Assembly: GCA_945861965.1 (NCBI GenBank)
Contig: CAMAWM010000002.1
Span: 1-64,000 of the forward strand
Reading direction: 5' to 3'
DNA length: 64,000 nucleotides
Origin: Chitinophaga pinensis
Lineage (GTDB): Bacteria; Bacteroidota; Bacteroidia; UKL13-3
The notes beneath the pieces were generated by a model that saw only the letters and a list, made by a program, of their open reading frames with translations, was not told the DNA's origin and made no database searches. This document shows positions 18,406 to 28,318 of the stretch, one piece after another. Positions within the stretch are counted from its first letter, which is position 1; every line of letters begins with the position of its first letter. The translations under genes and the position numbers were made by a program.

Positions 18406-19119
18406 ATGAATAGAGAAAAAATCGAGTGTCAGTTTTGTGACACGAAGAGTCTAACTGCATTTTTAGAAAAATGCACCGATGCAGAAACTACTAAAGTAAT
18501 AGAAAGTAAAACCTGCGGACAATACAAAAAAGGACAAAGTATTTTTTATGAAGACAATGTTGCTTTAGGTATTTATTGCATCACAAAAGGAATTGTAAAA
18601 CTTACCCGCTCTAATATTTATGGCAAAGAACAAATTTTGCGATTTGTAAAAGAAGGTGAATTTCTAAGTTATCGCGCAGTGATTGCTGATGAAACACTAA
18701 CCGCAACAGCAACTTGTGTTGAAGATGTGACTGCTTGTTTTATACCAAAACAGGTTTTTATTGATTTGGTTCAAGGCAATCCAGAGATAAACAAGCAAAT
18801 GTTTAAAACCCTTTGTCACGACATGGGATTAAGCAACGAAAAAATTCAAAGTTTGGCGCAAAAAAGCGTTCGCGAACGTGTAGCCGAAACTATTTTATAT
18901 CTTCATCAAACCTTTGTTGAAAAACCAGACGAAACAAATCAGGTGATTCCGATTAGCCTGCCACGCGAAGATTTGGCAAATATTGTTGGCACCGCTACAG
19001 AAACTTTAATTCGATTGTTGTCTGAATTTAAAAACGATAAATACATCGATTTTGAAGGCAAAAGAATTAAAATATTAGACAAAGCAGCTTTGGAAAGAAT
19101 TTCGAGAGCGAGTGTTTAA
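18406..19119 (+). CDS. Crp/Fnr family transcriptional regulator with Cys-rich N-terminus
   Basis: 237 residues: a cyclic-nucleotide-binding-type beta roll (about 40-150), the dimer helix and a winged helix-turn-helix with the recognition-helix motif LPREDLANIVGTATETLIRLLSEF. The first 40 residues contain C8, C11, C23 and C37, followed by C58. This recalls Fe-S sensors of the FNR type, though the spacing is not that of E. coli FNR. It probably shares a message with the M61 peptidase (8-bp gap), but the ligand and targets are unknown. Ends 6 bp from the convergent DUF5916 gene. Confidence 0.9.
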   Translation: MNREKIECQFCDTKSLTAFLEKCTDAETTKVIESKTCGQYKKGQSIFYEDNVALGIYCITKGIVKLTRSNIYGKEQILRFVKEGEFLSYRAVIADETLTATATCVEDVTACFIPKQVFIDLVQGNPEINKQMFKTLCHDMGLSNEKIQSLAQKSVRERVAETILYLHQTFVEKPDETNQVIPISLPREDLANIVGTATETLIRLLSEFKNDKYIDFEGKRIKILDKAALERISRASV

Positions 19120-19125
19120 TTCACA

Positions 19126-21411
19126 TCAACCGTTAAACCAATAAATAAACTTAATAACCAAAGCGCGGTTTTTTACTTTTAAATAATCAAACATGCTTAA
19201 ATCTTTGTAGCTGTTTGTTGGCGGAGTTTGGTAGTTGTCGGTATAAACAATAAACAAATCGCTCATCGGTTTAAATCGCCATTGAAGTCTTGAATTGATA
19301 TTTATATTTTCAGCTTGAGTATTGTATTGAACAAAAGTGCTAAAAAAAACTTTTCGACTAAAACTTAATTCGGCTTGCGGACCTATCAACAATAAATTTG
19401 TTTGTCCGTTTGAAACAGTTAAGTGTTCGCGCGTAATGCTTAACGAATAAGTTCCCCACGGTTGATGCCTGTAACTTATTGCTGCTCTATATGAGAATCG
19501 TTCACCATTAAAAAAATTTCCTGCAATGCATCCCAAGTTGAAATAAAAAGGTTTGCGTTTGTTTGATTCAAATTCGGCAGAATAAAGCGCATAATTATAA
19601 TCGGCAGCTGGCAAGGGAGTTAGCCCAGTTCCGCTAATATCCAACGGAAAATATAGTTTAGTATAATTGTTAGAATAACTAAAACTTAAGCTAGCACTAT
19701 TCTGAAAAGCAATGTCGATAAATGGATCGACCTGAACATCATTTGCCTGAAATGAACTGTCAAAATACATGCTTCCATACAAGCCAAATTGTAGTTTATT
19801 AATAATTTTTGAAGCTGGATAATATTTGTAAGAAATATGTGGCTCTAATCTCCAATAACTCATTTTAATTGTACTAAAATTGTATGACTTTGAAGTGGTA
19901 TCAAATAGTTGTTTTGAAACTTCCAAATGAGGGACAAATCCAGTTTGTGCATCAAATCCTTTTCCCACAAATTCATGATTCCAATCCATGCTCCAATTAA
20001 TACTTGTAAAAGTTAGCCAACTTGCATGAGTATAAGAATTATCTTGTTGCGTGGGCGAAAAACTTCGCATGTAAAACATTTTCCCCATCCATTTTTTGTC
20101 GGCAGATTGTTCGTTGAATTCTAAGCCAGCAACGCGGTTGTAGTTTTTAAATGTTAGGTTGTTGTTTGCATCAAATCCTTCACGATTTACAAAAATGGCT
20201 GCAATGTTTGATGCTTTAAAAACTTGTCGTTGAAAACTAAGCACCGAAAAATTTGTTGCGTTTAAATTAAAATCTTTGTAGTTGTTTGTTTGAACATTCA
20301 TCAAACCTACACGCAGTTTGTTATTTATTTTTCCGCTAATTCGTGCTCCTGCAATTATTGGCATATTTACATTTCCCTGAACACTTTGTTCTAATCCAAT
20401 CTTGCGCGAAAAAAACGGACGTATTTGTCTAAATCCAAAATTTGCAAACAAGTCGCTATTTTCAATAAAAAATTGTCTGCGTTCAGGAAAAAAAATACTA
20501 AAACGAGTAAGGTTTATAACTTGTCTATCAACTTCAACTTGAGCAAAATCTGGGTTAATAGTTACATCTAAATTCAGTGAAGGAGTGATACTTAATTTTG
20601 CATCAAAACCGGAGTTTAATTTATTTTCTACAGATTTCTTTTCCGAATAATTTTTTGAAGTAGAACCAATTGCATAAGGAATTATTGAAAAATTTAATCC
20701 TGGATTTTTCAATGGCTCATCCCAATTTAATTTTCCAGTAAATACAAGCGATGAAATATTAAAAACCCTCGGCACATAACTCCAACAACTGCTTTCATTT
20801 ATTTTTAAATTGTTTCGATGAAAATTTATTCGCCATGTTTTCTCGCCACCTTTGAAACGAAGAGTTTTAAAGGGAATTGCAAATTCTGCTGTCCATCCGT
20901 GTTCAAACTTTCCGACTTCGCTTGTCCATTTATTGTCCCAATCGGTACTAACGCCAAATCCGCCACCAAATGCAATAAGTCCTTCGCGTTGTGCTCCCAA
21001 AGGGTTTACAGCAAAACTAAAACCATTTGTTTTGTCGTTAAATGGGTCGATACTCACAGCAAACGCATCGCTTAATGGATAACTCCAATCGCGCTTAAAT
21101 GATTGAATAATATAGGGCAAATTTGGCAATGTATCAAACATCCAAGCGGCCACATAAATATTTTTTTCATCGTAACATATTTTTACTTCAGTTTTTGTAG
21201 TTGAATACGAAGTGTCGTAAGGAAAGTTTTGAATAAAATCTTTTGCAAGCGGCAATTCCAGCCATATTTTATCACCTAATTTCCCATCAATTTCAATTTT
21301 ATCGGTTATTTTTTTTATCGAAATATTTCTTTCTGCCAAAAGTGTTTGAGCATTTCCAATCTGTATATTTGAAAAAATAAATAATAATACTACGCTTAAA
21401 AAAAATTTCAT
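19126..21411 (-). CDS. DUF5916 outer-membrane protein with CBM9-like N-terminal domain
   Basis: 761 residues with a signal peptide ending near NAQ (residue 22). A beta-sandwich resembling carbohydrate-binding family 9 (about 30-230; KITDKIEIDGKLGDKIWLELP is diagnostic) is followed by a long aromatic-rich beta-barrel-like region ending in IYWFNG. The architecture is the DUF5916 family of Bacteroidota; function is not known, and a surface binding or export role is only inferred from the barrel. It is a single gene with its own upstream region. Confidence 0.82.
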   Translation of the reverse strand: MKFFLSVVLLFIFSNIQIGNAQTLLAERNISIKKITDKIEIDGKLGDKIWLELPLAKDFIQNFPYDTSYSTTKTEVKICYDEKNIYVAAWMFDTLPNLPYIIQSFKRDWSYPLSDAFAVSIDPFNDKTNGFSFAVNPLGAQREGLIAFGGGFGVSTDWDNKWTSEVGKFEHGWTAEFAIPFKTLRFKGGEKTWRINFHRNNLKINESSCWSYVPRVFNISSLVFTGKLNWDEPLKNPGLNFSIIPYAIGSTSKNYSEKKSVENKLNSGFDAKLSITPSLNLDVTINPDFAQVEVDRQVINLTRFSIFFPERRQFFIENSDLFANFGFRQIRPFFSRKIGLEQSVQGNVNMPIIAGARISGKINNKLRVGLMNVQTNNYKDFNLNATNFSVLSFQRQVFKASNIAAIFVNREGFDANNNLTFKNYNRVAGLEFNEQSADKKWMGKMFYMRSFSPTQQDNSYTHASWLTFTSINWSMDWNHEFVGKGFDAQTGFVPHLEVSKQLFDTTSKSYNFSTIKMSYWRLEPHISYKYYPASKIINKLQFGLYGSMYFDSSFQANDVQVDPFIDIAFQNSASLSFSYSNNYTKLYFPLDISGTGLTPLPAADYNYALYSAEFESNKRKPFYFNLGCIAGNFFNGERFSYRAAISYRHQPWGTYSLSITREHLTVSNGQTNLLLIGPQAELSFSRKVFFSTFVQYNTQAENININSRLQWRFKPMSDLFIVYTDNYQTPPTNSYKDLSMFDYLKVKNRALVIKFIYWFNG

Positions 21412-21530
21412 GTATCTAAAATCTAAAATTTATTTGGTTTACAACAAAGCTGCAAAAGTGGAAAAATTTTCTGATACATCCACACCAGTAATCAATTTTA
21501 AGTCTAATCTTGTCCAAAAAATTTTACAGC

Positions 21531-22187
21531 ATGGAATACATTGATATTTTAATAAAATTATTGACGCACACAAAGGATTTTTTAGAGGAATTTGTTTCAA
21601 ATCACGGATTATGGATCTATGCCGTTTTGTTTTTGATAGTTTTTTGCGAAACGGGTTTGGTCGTTTTGCCTTTGTTGCCTGGCGATTCACTTTTATTTGC
21701 AGCTGGCGTTTTGGCTGGAAATGCTAACAATAATTTAGATGTTACTACCATTATTTTTCTTTTGATATTAGCAGCATTGATGGGCGATAATACCAACTAT
21801 TTTATCGGAAAATATTTAGCAAAAAAAGGAGAAGGCGCAAAACTTTTTGGAGTCTTTACATTACGAAAAGATTACTTAGATAAAACGCACAATTTTTATG
21901 AAAAGTATGGTGCGCAGGCAATAATTCTTGCACGCTTTGTTCCGATAGTTCGAACTTTTGCACCTTTTGTTGCAGGTGTTGGAAGCATGACTTACAAGCG
22001 ATACATTGTTTTTTGTATAATCGGAGCAGCACTTTGGGTTGGTTCCATTACGCTAGCAGGATTTTTTCTTGGAAACATTGAATGGGTGCAGAAAAATTTC
22101 GAAAAAATTGTGCTTGGCATTGTTTTCGTTTCAGTGCTTCCGATTTTTATTGGATTACTTAAAGCAAAATTTTTTGTTAAAAAATAA
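21531..22187 (+). CDS. DedA family membrane protein
   Basis: DedA proteins belong to the superfamily with lipid-carrier flippases and affect membrane homeostasis. The track starts at a TTG (21510); the ATG at 21531 (MEYIDIL) is preferred, giving 218 residues. The motif FCETGLVVLPLLPGDSLLFAAG and the second half with RFVPIVRTFAPFVAGVG are the family signatures, with four to five membrane segments. A second gene overlaps its end. Confidence 0.92.
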   Translation: MEYIDILIKLLTHTKDFLEEFVSNHGLWIYAVLFLIVFCETGLVVLPLLPGDSLLFAAGVLAGNANNNLDVTTIIFLLILAALMGDNTNYFIGKYLAKKGEGAKLFGVFTLRKDYLDKTHNFYEKYGAQAIILARFVPIVRTFAPFVAGVGSMTYKRYIVFCIIGAALWVGSITLAGFFLGNIEWVQKNFEKIVLGIVFVSVLPIFIGLLKAKFFVKK

Positions 22188-22947
22188 ATTCATATTTCCG
22201 TATTCATTTTGGGCAACTATTTTTTGCCTGATATCGTTTATTTTAATAATTGCTAACAACGTAAAAGCTGAAACTACAAGCGGTACATGCACAATTAAAG
22301 ACGATTTGAATGGAAACAATTTGTATGAATTAAGGCCAGGAATTTATTTTGAAGTTAAACCCGAAAAAAACGGATGGCATCGAATATTATTAAAAGTTTG
22401 GGTGCAGAAAAAATTTACTTATTCTGAAGAACAGATTTTGCACAAAGCAAAATTATTTGATGAAAATAGAAAACAAATTGGAATTGCCATCAACGATTTT
22501 ACACCTTACAAAATGCTTGGCGAAATAGATTCGATGTATTGTTTTCAGTTGAGTGGATACATTGACCAAAATTGTATTGATGCCAATTCAGTACCTGAAA
22601 ATAATTTAAACACACTGCTTTCTTCCATCAATCAAAATGCAAAGTTGGATACTTTTGGAATGCATTTTAAGAAATTTCCCTATTCAAGTTTTATAGCAAA
22701 CAATAAATTTCAATCTTACATTTTAACCGAGCCGGATTTTATACTTCAAAAAAACACTCCTAGAATTTTGATTGTATTTTATGAACAAGAACTTATTGCT
22801 ATTTTTTATTCTCGAGAAGTTAAAGCAAAATACTACGACAGCATTGAAATAGGTAGTGAATACAAACTAATCTATAATTCAAAGTTTACTGAAAAAACAA
22901 AAACCGAAATGTTAGAAATTTTTCGCAAAAAAGTGGAAGAATATTGA
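22174..22947 (+). CDS. Exported protein of unknown function overlapping dedA
   Basis: No ATG lies between the dedA-overlapping track start and the mature part. TTG at 22174 gives MLKNKFIFPYSFW followed by a hydrophobic core ending near NNVKAE, a good signal peptide, and a 14-bp overlap with dedA. The mature part (about 225 residues) is mixed alpha/beta with no recognisable domain; it has conserved-looking segments such as RPGIYFEVKP and WHRILLKVWVQ. I do not recognise a family. The overlap suggests translational coupling with DedA. The start is uncertain. Confidence 0.6.
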   Translation: MLKNKFIFPYSFWATIFCLISFILIIANNVKAETTSGTCTIKDDLNGNNLYELRPGIYFEVKPEKNGWHRILLKVWVQKKFTYSEEQILHKAKLFDENRKQIGIAINDFTPYKMLGEIDSMYCFQLSGYIDQNCIDANSVPENNLNTLLSSINQNAKLDTFGMHFKKFPYSSFIANNKFQSYILTEPDFILQKNTPRILIVFYEQELIAIFYSREVKAKYYDSIEIGSEYKLIYNSKFTEKTKTEMLEIFRKKVEEY

Positions 22948-23017
22948 AATGTAACAATTCCGATTTTTATTATAATTTGATTATTTTCGTAAACATTATT
23001 TCACACAAAAAATTTAA

Positions 23018-24154
23018 ATGAAAACTGCTTTAGTAACTGGAATCACTGGACAAGACGGAGCTTATCTGGCTGAATTTCTATTGAAAAAAGGATACATGGT
23101 TCATGGAATTAAGCGAAGAAGTTCTTTGTTTAATACAGATAGGATTGATCATTTGTATCAAGACCAGCATGAGAATAACGTGAAAATGAAACTGCATTTT
23201 GGCGATTTAACAGACTCGACAAATCTTATAAGAATTATTCAAGAAACGCAGCCAGATGAAATTTACAATTTGGCGGCAATGAGCCATGTTCATGTTAGTT
23301 TTGAAACTCCTGAATATACTGCTAATGCTGATGGAATTGGCACATTAAGATTATTGGAAGCCATGCGAATTTGTGGGCTTACTAATAAAACAAAAATATA
23401 TCAAGCTTCAACATCCGAACTTTATGGATTGGTACAAGCGGTTCCTCAAACAGAAACAACTCCGTTTTATCCTCGCTCGCCTTATGCGGTTGCCAAAATG
23501 TATGCATATTGGATTACTGTAAATTATCGCGAAGCATACAATATGTTTGCTTGTAACGGAATTTTATTTAACCACGAATCTCCGATTAGAGGAGAAACAT
23601 TTGTAACCCGAAAAATTACTCGTGCAGCGTCAAAAATTGCAATGGGAATGCAATCAAAATTATATTTAGGAAACCTTTCCTCTCAACGCGATTGGGGACA
23701 CGCAAAAGATTTTGTCGAGGCAATGTATTTAATATTACAACAAGAAAAAGCTGAAGATTATGTAATTGCTACAGGAATAGCAACTCATGTTCGTGATTTT
23801 GTGAAAATGGCATTTTCTGATTTAGGAATTACAATTGCATTTAAAGGTGAAAAAATAAATGAAATTGGATTTGTTGAAGCTATTGATAAATCAAGAATAG
23901 AAGAATTAGAAATCAAGGATTGCAAATTAAAAATTGGTGATGAAGTAGTTGCCGTTGATCCAAAATATTTCCGTCCAACTGAAGTAGATTTGTTGATTGG
24001 CGATGCAACTAAAGCGCATCAAAAATTGGGATGGAAACCAAAACACGATTTACAATCTTTAGTAAAAGATATGATGAAATCTGATTTGAAATTAATGAAA
24101 CGCGAAAAGTTTCTTAAAGATGCAGGACATAAAGTATTAAGTCAACACGAATAA
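23018..24154 (+). CDS. gmd: GDP-mannose 4,6-dehydratase
   Basis: Converts GDP-mannose to GDP-4-keto-6-deoxymannose, the first step to GDP-L-fucose. 378 residues with the NADP-binding [14 protein letters not shown] (8-21), the catalytic segment STSELYG and the [10 protein letters not shown] Tyr/Lys pair. The stretch [16 protein letters not shown] before FRPTEVD looks slightly longer than in some relatives but stays in frame. It is followed 36 bp later by the GDP-fucose synthase gene, completing the pathway. Confidence 0.97.
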   Translation: MKTALVTGITGQDGAYLAEFLLKKGYMVHGIKRRSSLFNTDRIDHLYQDQHENNVKMKLHFGDLTDSTNLIRIIQETQPDEIYNLAAMSHVHVSFETPEYTANADGIGTLRLLEAMRICGLTNKTKIYQASTSELYGLVQAVPQTETTPFYPRSPYAVAKMYAYWITVNYREAYNMFACNGILFNHESPIRGETFVTRKITRAASKIAMGMQSKLYLGNLSSQRDWGHAKDFVEAMYLILQQEKAEDYVIATGIATHVRDFVKMAFSDLGITIAFKGEKINEIGFVEAIDKSRIEELEIKDCKLKIGDEVVAVDPKYFRPTEVDLLIGDATKAHQKLGWKPKHDLQSLVKDMMKSDLKLMKREKFLKDAGHKVLSQHE

Positions 24155-24190
24155 TTTTAAATCAATCATTCGTATTTCAAAACGACATAA

Positions 24191-25120
24191 GTGAATAAAA
24201 CAGATAAAATTTTTATTGCAGGCGCTACAGGAATGGTAGGTTCTGCAATTTACAGAAAGTTGCAAGCCGAAGGATTTACAAATTTGATTGGCAAATCATC
24301 AAAAGAGTTAGATTTAAGAAATCAAAAAGCAGTAGAAGATTTTTTTACAACAGAAAAACCCAATTATGTTTTTTTGGCTGCTGCAAAAGTGGGTGGAATA
24401 GTTGCAAACAATTCTTTTCGCGGACAATTTATTTACGAAAATTTGATGATTCAAAACAATGTAATTCATCAAAGTTATTTAAGCGGAGTAAGCAAGTTAA
24501 TGTTTTTTGGATCCAGTTGTATTTACCCAAAACTTGTTCAGCAACCATTGAAAGAAGAATATTTACTTAGCGATAAATTAGAGCAAACCAACGAGCCTTA
24601 TGCCATTGCTAAAATTACAGGAATAAAAATGTGTGAATCCTATCGCGATCAATACAATTGCAATTTTATTTCAGTGATGCCAACCAATTTGTATGGATAT
24701 AACGATAATTATCATCCTCAATATTCGCATGTACTTCCTGCTTTAATTCGAAGGTTTCACGAAGCAAAAATAAATCAAAATCCAACTGTCGAAATTTGGG
24801 GAACTGGCAATCCACTTCGCGAATTTTTATTCGTTGATGATTTGGCTGATGCTGCTTTTATGTTAATGCAAACCTATAACGATAAACAGTTTTTGAATAT
24901 TGGTTGTGGCGAAGATATTACTGTAAAAAATTTAGCATTGCTTATTAAAAATATAATCGGCTACACGGGAGAAATTACATTTGATACTTCAAAACCCGAT
25001 GGAACACCACGAAAACTTTTGGATGTGAGTAGAATTAAATCCTTGGGATGGAGTCCGAAAATTAACCTTGAAACAGGTATAGAACTTGCTTACAAAGATT
25101 TTTTAAGCAAACACATTTAG
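24191..25120 (+). CDS. fcl: GDP-L-fucose synthase
   Basis: Epimerase-reductase that makes GDP-L-fucose from the Gmd product. 309 residues, GTG start at 24191 ([20 protein letters not shown]). The catalytic residues are in GSSCIYP and NEPYAIAK, and the family sequence [11 protein letters not shown] is present. Co-directional with gmd. Together they supply activated fucose for surface polysaccharide or glycoprotein, but no glycosyltransferases are in the window. Ends 15 bp from convergent serS. Confidence 0.96.
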   Translation: MNKTDKIFIAGATGMVGSAIYRKLQAEGFTNLIGKSSKELDLRNQKAVEDFFTTEKPNYVFLAAAKVGGIVANNSFRGQFIYENLMIQNNVIHQSYLSGVSKLMFFGSSCIYPKLVQQPLKEEYLLSDKLEQTNEPYAIAKITGIKMCESYRDQYNCNFISVMPTNLYGYNDNYHPQYSHVLPALIRRFHEAKINQNPTVEIWGTGNPLREFLFVDDLADAAFMLMQTYNDKQFLNIGCGEDITVKNLALLIKNIIGYTGEITFDTSKPDGTPRKLLDVSRIKSLGWSPKINLETGIELAYKDFLSKHI

Positions 25121-25135
25121 CGCTGAAATTTTATT

Positions 25136-26407
25136 TTAGTCTATCATTTCAAAACCTAAAAATGCTTGCAAAACCTTGGGCATTTTAATTCCATCAGATG
25201 TTTGATTGTTTTCTAAAATTGTTGCAACAATTCGAGGCAAGGCAAGTGCGCTACCATTTAATGTATGAACCAAAGTATTTTTTCCGTCTTTGTTTTTGAA
25301 TCTACATTTCATTCTGTTCGATTGGAAATTTTCAAAATTCGATGTAGAACTAACTTCAAGCCATCTTCCTTGTGCAGCACTGTAAGTTTCAAAATCATAA
25401 GTTAGCGCTGATGCAAAACTCATATCGCCACCACACAAACGTAAAATCCGATAAGGCAATTCTAATTTTTCTAATAATCCTTGAACATGTTTTGCCATTT
25501 CTTCTAAAATTTCATAGCTTTTTTCAGGCGAAGAAATCTGAACAATTTCAACTTTATCAAATTGATGCAATCGATTTAGGCCTCTTACATGTGCACCCCA
25601 AGCACCTGCTTCGCGCCTAAAACAAGGAGTGTAAGCAACATTTTTAATTGGCAATTCTTCTTCTTTCACAATAACATCGCGGTACAAATTTGTAATCGGA
25701 ACTTCAGCGGTTGGAATCAAATACAAATCATCAAGCGTTGCATGATACATTTGCCCTTCTTTATCGGGCAATTGTCCTGTCCCAAATCCAGAATCTGAGT
25801 TGACAAGCAAAGGTGGAATCACTTCGTTGTAGCCAGATTTAATGGCTTCTTCCAAAAAAAAATGTATTAACGCGCGTTGTAATTTTGCTCCTTTTCCTTT
25901 GTAAACCGGAAATCCAGCACCTGTAATTTTAGCACCCAATTCAAAATCTATCAGGTTGTATTTTTTTATTAAATCCCAATGCGGCAATCTGTTTTCATTC
26001 AATGTAGGAATGTTTCCCCATTCGTAAATTGTTACATTTTCTTCAGGAGTTTTTCCTTCTGGTACCGATTGGTGAGGCAAGTTTGGAAGTGTTACCAATA
26101 AGTCAAAAAGTTCTTGTTCTGTTTTCTTATAAGCGTCTTCTAAGTTTTTTAATTGTGCTTTTTGTGTAGTGCTATTTGCTTTACAAATTTCGGCTTCTTC
26201 TTTCTGCCCACTTTTCATCAAATCGCCAATTTTTTTAGCAAGTGCATTGCTTTCTGCCTGCATGGTTTCCATGTCAGACTTTGCCTTTCTGCTTATTTCG
26301 TCTACTATTAAAATAGAATCAATTACGGCAATATGAATAGGATTTTTTTTTGCAATCCTACGTTTTGCTTCTTCAGTATTCTCACGTATGTAATTTATTT
26401 GCAGCAT
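25136..26407 (-). CDS. serS: Seryl-tRNA synthetase
   Basis: 423 residues: an N-terminal coiled-coil arm (about 30-110, which binds the long variable arm of tRNA-Ser) followed by the class II catalytic core with motif 2 FRREAGAWGAHVRGL and motif 3 around NGSALALPRIVATILE. Standard length with no anomaly. Convergent with fcl, and in its own unit upstream of an unrelated pair. Confidence 0.97.
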   Translation of the reverse strand: MLQINYIRENTEEAKRRIAKKNPIHIAVIDSILIVDEISRKAKSDMETMQAESNALAKKIGDLMKSGQKEEAEICKANSTTQKAQLKNLEDAYKKTEQELFDLLVTLPNLPHQSVPEGKTPEENVTIYEWGNIPTLNENRLPHWDLIKKYNLIDFELGAKITGAGFPVYKGKGAKLQRALIHFFLEEAIKSGYNEVIPPLLVNSDSGFGTGQLPDKEGQMYHATLDDLYLIPTAEVPITNLYRDVIVKEEELPIKNVAYTPCFRREAGAWGAHVRGLNRLHQFDKVEIVQISSPEKSYEILEEMAKHVQGLLEKLELPYRILRLCGGDMSFASALTYDFETYSAAQGRWLEVSSTSNFENFQSNRMKCRFKNKDGKNTLVHTLNGSALALPRIVATILENNQTSDGIKMPKVLQAFLGFEMID

Positions 26408-26531
26408 TTGAATTTAATTCTAACCAAAAATTATTTTGTCAAAGATGTGTTTTTTGTTTTTGTTATACAATATTCAATAAATATATAGCTACTATTGTGT
26501 TAAGTATATTCCAAAATCTGGTTTGAGAATT

Positions 26532-27038
26532 ATGAAATATCTACTAGCACTTGTTTTGTTTTTTTACATTAGCAAAAACAATGCATTTGCTCAAAAGTTG
26601 ATAAAAATAATTGATAACACAAATGGGAAAGAGTATTTTATAAAAGCAGGTGTTACGTCTGTAAATTATGTTTTAGCGGGAACCGATGGCTCATTTGCAG
26701 ACAAAATAGATTCAACTGATGAAGCCGGAATTTATTTTAAGAACTACCCAAGAATAGAATTCCAAAACATTAAATCAATTAATTTTAAACCGTTTTATAA
26801 AGCAGTTAGAGCAGCAAATGTTATTTATTATACAGGCATGTTAAACCTAACTTTGTTTGGTGCATTTTTGTCGTATGATGGCTCATATGGAAGTGGAAAC
26901 GGAATAGTTATAATGATTATTACATCACCCATTTGGGGCATACTTATTCCTGGTGCCGCAAATTTTATTGTCTATTCATTAAAGCCTCGGATTTTTCTAA
27001 AAGACATTTCAGCTATAAATTTTCAGAAAGTAGAATGA
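26532..27038 (+). CDS. Membrane-associated exported protein, unknown
   Basis: ATG at 26532 is preferred over the track's TTG at 26523 (168 residues). Signal peptide MKYLLALVLFFYIS...NAFAQ, a short beta-rich part (about 22-90) in which KLIKIIDNTNGKEYFIKAG looks like a repeated-strand start, and a C-terminal half with two hydrophobic segments (GMLNLTLFGAFLSY and IVIMIITSPIWGILIPG). No family recognised. Its TGA overlaps the ATG of the next gene, so the two form a unit. Confidence 0.65.
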   Translation: MKYLLALVLFFYISKNNAFAQKLIKIIDNTNGKEYFIKAGVTSVNYVLAGTDGSFADKIDSTDEAGIYFKNYPRIEFQNIKSINFKPFYKAVRAANVIYYTGMLNLTLFGAFLSYDGSYGSGNGIVIMIITSPIWGILIPGAANFIVYSLKPRIFLKDISAINFQKVE

Positions 27039-27760
27039 TGAAATTCAAACTATTTTTAATATCAATTGCTTTGCATTTTATAAGCTTGCATCTATTTGCG
27101 CAAAATTTTGTTGGAATTAATTTCTCCAATGTTTCAATGATGTATAAGGCACAAAATTTTCATTCTATTATAGAAAATCCGTTGAAAGGAAAAGGATTTG
27201 ATTTGTTTTATTTGAAAAAAATAAATCGATTCGGAGTGGAGGCAAAATTGTTTTATTCTTCATTAACTAGTTTCCCGCAATATGAAGTTGATGGCCCTGT
27301 TAGTACGCATTCTTATATTCAAAATTATAAAGTGTCGCCACTCAACACATTCGGATGTTCTGCAAGTTTTATTTATTTCTTGCTTCCAAAAACACTTTAT
27401 GTAAAATTTGGAACAAATGCAATTTCTTCTGCTTTTATCGAGCATGAATTCAGTACAATATTTATTAATACTTATTCGCCTTACGATACCTCTTACAATA
27501 ATTTAAAATATACTTCGCAAAGAGGTTTAGGATTTGGGTTGACTTTAGGAACTGGTGTATTGATTAAAGTGTATAAAAGAGTGTATTTTAACAGCTCAAT
27601 CGATTATTTTTTTACTGGGTTAAATACTGAAATTACAGAAACCGGAAGTTATTCAAGTAAAATGATTTCGAATCCAAACATTTTCAATAAAATGAATAGT
27701 AGTTTAGATTTAGTTTATCTCAATCTAAATATAGGTTTGTCAATTGTTTTAGTAAAATAA
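27035..27760 (+). CDS. Outer-membrane beta-barrel-like protein, unknown
   Basis: The ATG at 27035 overlaps the stop of the upstream gene (ATGATGA); the track start at 26933 lies inside that gene. 241 residues with signal peptide (MMKFKLFLISIALHFISLHLFAQ) and alternating aromatic/hydrophobic strands such as GLGFGLTLGTGVLIKVYKR, ending in LNLNIGLSIVLVK, consistent with a small outer-membrane barrel. No Pfam-type motif known to me. Coupled to the membrane protein before it; the pair's role is unknown. Confidence 0.65.
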   Translation: MMKFKLFLISIALHFISLHLFAQNFVGINFSNVSMMYKAQNFHSIIENPLKGKGFDLFYLKKINRFGVEAKLFYSSLTSFPQYEVDGPVSTHSYIQNYKVSPLNTFGCSASFIYFLLPKTLYVKFGTNAISSAFIEHEFSTIFINTYSPYDTSYNNLKYTSQRGLGFGLTLGTGVLIKVYKRVYFNSSIDYFFTGLNTEITETGSYSSKMISNPNIFNKMNSSLDLVYLNLNIGLSIVLVK

Positions 27761-27776
27761 TATTTTTAAAAGGTAA

Positions 27777-28211
27777 TTATTCAACAACAATAACTTTTTC
27801 CATCACATCGCCTTCCCTAATCTGATCAATCACTTCAAACCCATCCACTACTTTTCCAAAACAAGTATGATTGCGGTCTAAGTGAGAAGTATTGTTTCTG
27901 CTATGACAAATAAAAAATTGAGAGCCCCCTGTATTTCTACCAGCATGAGCCATGCTTAAAACGCCTCGATCGTGGTATTGATTATCGCCATCCAATTCGC
28001 AATTTATTTGATATCCGGGTCCGCCTGCACCTGTCCCGGTTGGGTCTCCACCTTGAATTACAAAATCAGGAATTACACGATGAAAAGTTACTCCATCATA
28101 AAATCCTTTTTTTGCAAGTTTTGTAAAATTGTCGACTGCAATTGGAGCATCATTTTCGAAAAAATTAATTTTCATCACCCCTTTGTTTGTGTGTATTTCG
28201 GCTGTTAGCAT
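27777..28211 (-). CDS. Peptidyl-prolyl cis-trans isomerase, cyclophilin type
   Basis: 144-residue cytoplasmic cyclophilin that speeds proline isomerisation. The catalytic segment [19 protein letters not shown] (Arg and Gln of the active site) and GGSQFFIC are intact, and there is no signal peptide. Compact PpiB-like form. Convergent with the barrel gene (16-bp gap) and divergent from lpdA. Confidence 0.95.
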   Translation of the reverse strand: MLTAEIHTNKGVMKINFFENDAPIAVDNFTKLAKKGFYDGVTFHRVIPDFVIQGGDPTGTGAGGPGYQINCELDGDNQYHDRGVLSMAHAGRNTGGSQFFICHSRNNTSHLDRNHTCFGKVVDGFEVIDQIREGDVMEKVIVVE

Positions 28212-28318
28212 TTTTTTTTAAAATTTTGGGCGAAATTAAGAAAAAGGAGATTAGCTTTTTACTGATTTTTTCTGAATACAAATATTAACTTAATTTGCAG
28301 CACAAAAATGTATAAAAA

